From the NCBI GenBank assembly GCA_011049095.1, contig DSDE01000350.1, forward strand, positions 1 to 10,327: a stretch of DNA of 10,327 nucleotides, written 5' to 3'. Within the stretch, counting starts at the first letter, position 1; every line of letters begins with the position of its first letter. Under the pieces are notes generated by a model that was given only the letters and a program-made list of their open reading frames with translations, was not told the origin of the DNA and ran no database searches. This stretch comes from Fidelibacterota bacterium (lineage in GTDB: Bacteria > Fidelibacterota > Fidelibacteria > Fidelibacterales > DSDE01). Below, in pieces: positions 6,738 through 10,327 of the stretch. Made by a program: the position numbers and the translations under genes.

Positions 6738-8096
6738 TCAAGACTTCAGGCCAACATTAGCGGCAAGCAAAATCGGGTCATAAACTGGAGAAAAAGGCGG
6801 TGCGTATGCAAGGTCCAGGTTTTGTAAATCATCAAGAGTCATATTTTTCATTATAGCCAGCGCAAAAAGATCAATCTTTTTTCCAGTTCCCAGCCCACCA
6901 ATAATCTGAGCCCCTAGAAGTCTGTTGGTTCTTTGTTCCGCAATAAGCCTGATGGTAAGCTCTTGGGCATCGGGATAGTATCGTGCCCGGTTTTTTTCAG
7001 TTATCGAGACCTGTTTCACTTTGCTGTAAACTGTCTCAGAGAGGTCCCTATAACTTAATCCGGTACGGGCAACTTCCAGATCAAATATTTTTGTTATCGA
7101 GGTTCCAAGTATTCCTGGGAAAACTGCATTCCCCCCGGCTGCATTTTCGCCGGCAATCCGTCCCCCTTTATTTGCCGCTGGCGCTAATGGAATATATGTA
7201 TTTCGCCCACTGACAATATGCTTATATTCTGCACAGTCACCAGCAGCATAAATATGATTAACCGTGGTCTCCATCTTTTCGTTTATTCGAATACCGCCCC
7301 TTTTGCCAAGACGAACACCAGCAGTTTTTGCAAGCTCGGTATTGGCTTGCACACCAATAGAGACCAAAACCATGTCAGCATTAATTTTACCTGGTCCGCC
7401 GGCTACATCGAGAGCAAGAGATCCGTCTTTGTCTCTTTTTATGCCTGTGATTGTAGAGCGCAAATAAATTTTAACATCATTTTTATGTAATTCTTCTTCT
7501 ACAATAGTTGCGATCTCTGCATCAACGCTGACCAAAACACGATCAAGCTGCTCAATAACAGTAACGTCCAGATTGAGACGCCGAAAAGCCTCCACCATCT
7601 CCAGCCCGATATAGCCTCCGCCAACCACGACTACTGATTTGGGCTGATTTACCTCAATAAATGTTTTGATATCTATCCCATCCTGAATACTTCTCAGCAT
7701 AAAAACACCAGAAAGGTCCATTCCGGGTATCTGTGGCACTCTGGGTCGCGCACCAACTGCAATAATACACTTATCATAAGATTCAGTAAAAATCTCATTT
7801 GTCTCGATTTTGCGCACTGTTAGCTGACGCTTTTCTGAGTCAATTGAAAGGACTTCATGAAAAATATGGACTTTAATATTGCGTTTTTGGAGGGCTTGCT
7901 CCGGTGTAAAAATCACCAAATTTTTCCAATCTTCTACAACACCAGAAACATAGTAGGGAATGCCACAAGCGGCATAACTGATATGTGGACCTTTCTCAAA
8001 AACAATTACATCAAGCTCTGGCCTGACTCTTTTTGCTTTGCTGGCCGCACTCATTCCGGCAGCATCTCCGCCAATGATTACAATTTTTTGGGTCAT
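6738..8096 (-). CDS. CoA-disulfide reductase family FAD/NAD(P) oxidoreductase
   Basis: A 452-residue flavoenzyme that reduces a small disulfide, persulfide or polysulfide (or peroxide/O2) with NAD(P)H in the cytosol. An FAD-binding Rossmann motif is at the N-terminus (IIGGDAAGMSAA, residues 7-18). The single active Cys44 lies in SYAACGIPYY, as in CoA-disulfide reductases, NADH oxidases and persulfide reductases. The NAD(P) site is VVGGGYIGLE (157-166), and the acidic Glu182 at the end of the next strand suggests NADH over NADPH. The second FAD motif is AAGDCAE at 284-290. The C-terminal dimer domain has the family's YAPPFSPVYDP with Tyr431. There is no rhodanese domain fused at the end. The ATG has AAAGGA 8 bases before it and sits only 24 bases after the groES terminator's T-tract. 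The exact substrate cannot be told from sequence. Confidence 0.92.
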   Translation of the reverse strand: MTQKIVIIGGDAAGMSAASKAKRVRPELDVIVFEKGPHISYAACGIPYYVSGVVEDWKNLVIFTPEQALQKRNIKVHIFHEVLSIDSEKRQLTVRKIETNEIFTESYDKCIIAVGARPRVPQIPGMDLSGVFMLRSIQDGIDIKTFIEVNQPKSVVVVGGGYIGLEMVEAFRRLNLDVTVIEQLDRVLVSVDAEIATIVEEELHKNDVKIYLRSTITGIKRDKDGSLALDVAGGPGKINADMVLVSIGVQANTELAKTAGVRLGKRGGIRINEKMETTVNHIYAAGDCAEYKHIVSGRNTYIPLAPAANKGGRIAGENAAGGNAVFPGILGTSITKIFDLEVARTGLSYRDLSETVYSKVKQVSITEKNRARYYPDAQELTIRLIAEQRTNRLLGAQIIGGLGTGKKIDLFALAIMKNMTLDDLQNLDLAYAPPFSPVYDPILLAANVGLKS

Positions 8097-8104
8097 TGGT
8101 CTAA

Positions 8105-8110
8105 TCCTTT
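8105..8110 (-). promoter_or_regulatory. Shine-Dalgarno site of the flavoenzyme
   Basis: AAAGGA on the minus strand lies 8 bases before the ATG at 8096, in the short stretch between the terminator and the gene. It fixes the start. Confidence 0.65.
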
Positions 8111-8120
8111 ATGCGGCAAG

Positions 8121-8149
8121 AAAAAAAGGCGGCCACTATTGGCCGCCTT
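8121..8149 (-). terminator. Intrinsic terminator after groES
   Basis: On the minus strand a perfect 9-base GC-rich stem (AAGGCGGCC pairing with GGCCGCCTT, 6-base loop) is followed directly by a run of seven T. It begins 19 bases past the groES stop. On the + strand the hairpin has no T-run, so it works in one direction only. It should end most transcripts of the sigma-to-groES run, so the flavoenzyme downstream needs readthrough or its own promoter. Confidence 0.9.
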
Positions 8150-8168
8150 CGATCTCTACCTATTCATT

Positions 8169-8441
8169 TCAGTCTTCAATGAGGGCTAAGATATCACTGC
8201 GTTGCAGCAGAATATACTCTTCTCCACCAACTTTGATTTCGTCACCAGAATATTTACCAAAAAGAACTTTGTCGCCTTTTTGGATAACTTTTTGAAGTTC
8301 TTCATCGCTTCCGACTTCGATAACCTCGGCAATCCGCGGCTTCTCTTTGGCTGTATCAGGAATATAAAGACCGCCTGGTGTTTTCTGCTCTTCGGGCAAC
8401 GCTTTAATTAACACACGATCATCGAGAGGTTTTATCTTCAT
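8169..8441 (-). CDS. groES: Co-chaperonin GroES
   Basis: A 90-residue 10-kDa chaperonin, the heptameric lid that closes the GroEL folding chamber in the cytosol. The sequence fits over its whole length: IKPLDDRVLIK at the N-terminus, a mobile loop with TPGGLYIPDTAKEK (about 21-34) that contacts GroEL, then GDKVLFGKYSGDEIK and the terminal DILALIE. Length is normal and no conserved part is missing. The gene has an AGGAGG site 6 bases before its ATG. No groEL follows: an intrinsic terminator comes 19 bases after the stop, and groEL is not elsewhere in the window. No CIRCE-type inverted repeat was seen before it. It lies 22 bases after the glutaredoxin gene and probably shares its transcript. 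Confidence 0.96.
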   Translation of the reverse strand: MKIKPLDDRVLIKALPEEQKTPGGLYIPDTAKEKPRIAEVIEVGSDEELQKVIQKGDKVLFGKYSGDEIKVGGEEYILLQRSDILALIED

Positions 8442-8447
8442 TTTTCT

Positions 8448-8453
8448 CCTCCT
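8448..8453 (-). promoter_or_regulatory. Strong Shine-Dalgarno site of groES
   Basis: AGGAGG lies 6 bases before the groES ATG, within the longer purine run AAGAAGGAGGAG. It is the strongest ribosome site in the window and points to heavy translation of groES compared with its neighbours. Confidence 0.8.
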
Positions 8454-8463
8454 TCTTTTTCTT

Positions 8464-8703
8464 TCATTTTAGGTTTAGCATCTGGTTTATTTTGGGCCTG
8501 TCAAACCCTACGATTGGTTTATTATTTATCCAAAGCTGAGGCACACCCTGCTGGCCGGTTTTATTGACCATATCACGGGCTGCGACAGCATTTTTACTGA
8601 TATCCACTTCTTTAAATCGAACGCCATTTTCTTTGAGGTATTTTTTCACTGCTGCACAATAGTGACAAGTTGGCGTGGTAAATACGATAACCTTTTTCTG
8701 CAT
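8464..8703 (-). CDS. Glutaredoxin-like protein (YruB/NrdH type)
   Basis: A 79-residue single-domain thioredoxin-fold thiol reductase of the cytosol. The active site is Cys13-His-Tyr-Cys16 in TTPTCHYC, and the cis-proline loop is GQQGVPQLWI with Pro55. The C-terminal turn GFDRPKI replaces the GGxxd turn of classical glutaredoxins; together with the short length this fits the YruB or NrdH-like group, which is often reduced by thioredoxin reductase instead of glutathione. The start is supported by AAAGGA 6 bases before the ATG. It lies 60 bases after the anti-sigma gene and 22 before groES. In this setting it could be a product of the sigma factor's response or could act on the anti-sigma cysteines; both ideas are inference. 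Confidence 0.9.
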   Translation of the reverse strand: MQKKVIVFTTPTCHYCAAVKKYLKENGVRFKEVDISKNAVAARDMVNKTGQQGVPQLWINNKPIVGFDRPKINQMLNLK

Positions 8704-8763
8704 TTCATTTCCTTTGCTGTCAGATTTTGTGTTTTCACTTCCACCCTTCGTAAACCTTGGAAT

Positions 8764-9063
8764 TTATTGATTTTTTTCTGATTCGTCAAACATTTCCTCA
8801 GATATTTCATCTTGGTTTTCAGGGAGCTTTAGCTTTTTTAGCAGACGATGGGACATATCTTTTGTGACGCATCGATTTTCAAATGAAAGGCGATAGAGCT
8901 CTACAGTATTCTCGATGGTATTATAGAAAAGCCGGCAATCTGGGCAAGCTTCCAGCTCTTTTTCAACCTCACGGCAGACATCGTTTGTGATATCTTTACC
9001 CAGCTTATCGCAAAACTGGGATAAACTGGTGATTTTTTTAAGCCCGATGTGCTTCACTGACAT
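8764..9063 (-). CDS. Putative Cys-rich anti-sigma factor
   Basis: A 99-residue soluble protein encoded directly after an ECF sigma factor and overlapping it by 26 bases, the usual place for its inhibitor. Four cysteines (18, 30, 40, 43) are arranged as C-x11-C-x9-C-x2-C, ending in ACPDC followed by a helix (IENTVELYR), like zinc-finger anti-sigma proteins of the zf-HC2 or ZAS group. Their usual His, four residues before the CxxC, is Glu36 here, so a four-Cys metal site or a redox switch is possible. Cys65 is a fifth cysteine. There is no membrane segment, and the tail is acidic (ISEEMFDESE). The ATG at 9063 follows a GGGAA 5 bases earlier and is preferred to the TTG at 9075. The role is inferred from position and cysteines; overall similarity is weak. 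Confidence 0.7.
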   Translation of the reverse strand: MSVKHIGLKKITSLSQFCDKLGKDITNDVCREVEKELEACPDCRLFYNTIENTVELYRLSFENRCVTKDMSHRLLKKLKLPENQDEISEEMFDESEKNQ

Positions 9064-9631
9064 TGCTTTTCCCAAAATATGCTTTTAGCTCTTCTCGTAA
9101 AAATATTCGTGCCCGCATCAATCTGACTTTGACATTGCTCTCTGAAAGGTCTAGCAGTTTTTGTGTTTCCGAAGTACTCAGCCCTTCCAGGTCTCGCAGG
9201 ATAAAGACAGAGCGATAATTAGGTGGCAATCTTTCTAGGGCGCTGTCAAGTAGCTCCCGAAATTCCTGGTTGTTGACCATTTCTTTGGTGTCTTTAGGCC
9301 AGTCTGATATTTTCTCTCCATGGATTGTTTCAAAATCGGGGTCACTGATGGATATCATTTCATTAGAGCGCTTTTTTTCACGGAGTTTTTGCAGGCTGAT
9401 ATTGATTGCAATGCGGTAGAGCCATGTAAAAAACTGACTTTTGCCTTCGAAAGTGTGCAGTTTTTTCAGTGCTGTAAGAAAAGTCTCCTGCATTACATCT
9501 TCTGCGTCTTCATAATCGCGCGTCATTCGCAGCGCCAGATTAAAAACCCTCTCCTGGTAGGCCAAGACAAGTCTGGTCTGGGCCCTCTGGTCTCCAGCAA
9601 CTGCTTCTTTGATAAGCTTTTTCTCGTCCAC
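9038..9631 (-). CDS. ECF (RpoE-like) sigma factor
   Basis: A 197-residue alternative sigma factor that directs RNA polymerase to stress promoters. Region 2 (about 20-90) shows the ECF signature: YQERVFNLALRMTRD, then DAEDVMQETFLTALKKL, then FFTWLYRIAIN. A linker (about 95-125) joins it to region 4 (about 128-180), with LERLPPNYRSVFILRDLEG and a helix-turn-helix around LSTSETQKLLDLSESNVKVR. Length is normal and there is no C-terminal extension. The GTG at 9631 is chosen because AGAGGA stands 7 bases before it; the ATG triplets in between are out of frame. The overlapping Cys-rich gene is probably its inhibitor, and the glutaredoxin and groES genes behind it may be targets. The stress sensed is not visible. 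Confidence 0.94.
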   Translation of the reverse strand: MDEKKLIKEAVAGDQRAQTRLVLAYQERVFNLALRMTRDYEDAEDVMQETFLTALKKLHTFEGKSQFFTWLYRIAINISLQKLREKKRSNEMISISDPDFETIHGEKISDWPKDTKEMVNNQEFRELLDSALERLPPNYRSVFILRDLEGLSTSETQKLLDLSESNVKVRLMRARIFLREELKAYFGKSNVSEAHRA

Positions 9632-9638
9632 TTCATCA

Positions 9639-9644
9639 TCCTCT
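9639..9644 (-). promoter_or_regulatory. Shine-Dalgarno site supporting the GTG start of the sigma gene
   Basis: AGAGGA on the minus strand, 7 bases before the GTG at 9631. Two ATG triplets lie between but are not in the sigma frame, so this site decides for GTG. Confidence 0.6.
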
Positions 9645-9678
9645 TAGATATATTCTGCTGATATGGTTACAAAATCCA

Positions 9679-10327
9679 CTAGAGCAGCCCTAAAATGATG
9701 GAATTTAATTTGGTCTTAGCCACATCACTGCGGCTAAGTAAAATAATCGGAACCTTTGCCCCCAAAATAATCCCTCCAACTTCTGCATTGTCGAGCTCTA
9801 TAAGAATTTTTATCATAAAGTTGGCGACTGAAATATTGGGCGCAACGAAGATATCAGCTTTGCCGCTGATATGGTCTGAAACGCCTTTTTTGTGGGCAGC
9901 TACAGGTGAAAAGAGGACATCCGGTGCAATTGGCCCATCTGCCAGGAATCCATTAGCTGTTAATTCCTCAGCGATAATTTTACTTTCGCCGGTTTCGGGT
10001 ATTTTCTCATTAACTTGCTCAATGAGCGCTGTCATGCCAATGACAGGCTTTCTGAGCAAGACTTTTTGCGCGAAATCAATGGCGTTATGAGTGATGGCTC
10101 GCCGCTGCTCAAGATTTATCGATATATTGATTCCACCATCAGTGATAAAAAGTAATCTGGGGAGGGCTTTATGCTCCATAACGGCAATATGGCTCAATAT
10201 ATCGCCTTTCCGCAAGCCATGCTGGCGATCAAGGACAGGTTTCAGTAGCCCTGCTGTTGAAATATCGCCTTTCATTAGCAAGTCACCCCGGTTTGACCGG
10301 ATATCGGCTACAGCCATTCGGGCAGCA
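9679..10327 (-). CDS. ptb: Phosphate butyryl/acetyltransferase (5' partial)
   Basis: The C-terminal 215 or so residues of an enzyme that swaps CoA for phosphate on butyryl-, branched acyl- or acetyl-CoA, usually feeding an acyl kinase that makes ATP. Family marks are LMKGDISTAGLLKPVLD, then the LLFITDGGINI block, then DGPIAPD, and near the end SGKADIFVAPNISVANF and LGAKVPIILLSR. The size of the missing part (about 85-90 residues) and the DGPIAPD and IILLSRSD blocks favour the Ptb branch over Pta, but substrate cannot be fixed from this. The frame continues in register past the ATG at 10317 to the window edge (AAR precedes it), and families of this kind are about 300 residues, so that ATG is internal. 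It ends 47 bases before the sigma gene's start. Confidence 0.87.
   Translation of the reverse strand, partial: AARMAVADIRSNRGDLLMKGDISTAGLLKPVLDRQHGLRKGDILSHIAVMEHKALPRLLFITDGGINISINLEQRRAITHNAIDFAQKVLLRKPVIGMTALIEQVNEKIPETGESKIIAEELTANGFLADGPIAPDVLFSPVAAHKKGVSDHISGKADIFVAPNISVANFMIKILIELDNAEVGGIILGAKVPIILLSRSDVAKTKLNSIILGLL

Noticed and set aside
8704..8763. Promoter in the 60-base gap before the glutaredoxin
   Set aside because: TTTACG is present, but no matching -10 box at a normal distance was seen.
9064..9075. TTG at 9075 as the anti-sigma start
   Set aside because: The ATG at 9063 has a GGGAA 5 bases before it; the TTG lies inside that site's region and is a rarer start.
9644..9670. 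ECF-type promoter: GTAACC, 16-base spacer, TCTAA, on the minus strand before the sigma gene
   Set aside because: The spacing fits an autoregulated promoter, but transcription would start at or after the Shine-Dalgarno site at 9639-9644, leaving it out of the RNA. Too weak to call.

Overview
The window is compact and AT-leaning, with almost no intergenic space. It comes from a diderm bacterium: three lipoprotein signal sequences are visible. The DUF4837 lipoprotein, the FxLYD-like secreted protein and the ptb, DUF1858 and YruB-type glutaredoxin genes suggest a member of the wider FCB group or a neighbour of it (Calditrichota, KSB1, Marinimicrobia or Cloacimonadota type). Clear Shine-Dalgarno sites, such as the AGGAGG before groES, argue against typical Bacteroidota. 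This placement is inferred from gene content; there is no marker gene for taxonomy here.

Layout. Positions 1-2847 on the + strand hold three genes joined by two ATGA stop/start overlaps: a DUF4837 lipoprotein (5' end outside the window), a HEAT-like-repeat lipoprotein, and an exported protein with a coiled coil, a small beta domain and an FxLYD-like domain. They look like one cell-envelope operon. It meets the minus-strand genes tail to tail, with only 5 bases between stop codons.

All genes from 10327 down to 2853 are on the minus strand. In transcription order they are: phosphate butyryl/acetyltransferase (5' end outside the window), an ECF sigma factor, its overlapping Cys-rich putative anti-sigma factor, a glutaredoxin, a solo groES, an intrinsic terminator, a CoA-disulfide-reductase-family flavoenzyme, a DUF1858 gene broken by one missing base and so easily overlooked, a REC-DHp protein without a kinase ATPase domain, a lipoprotein made of eleven exact 24-residue MORN-type repeats, and a PAS-PAS-histidine kinase-REC hybrid kinase.

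Working together (inference): the sigma/anti-sigma/glutaredoxin/groES run looks like a thiol- or folding-stress module. The flavoenzyme and DUF1858 gene form a small redox pair. The last three genes overlap and look like one signalling unit, in which a surface or periplasmic MORN lipoprotein is made together with a soluble hybrid kinase and a REC-DHp phosphotransfer-like protein. The items most worth a second look are this signalling unit, the broken DUF1858 gene and the + strand envelope operon. I saw no RNA genes, CRISPR arrays or insertion sequences.
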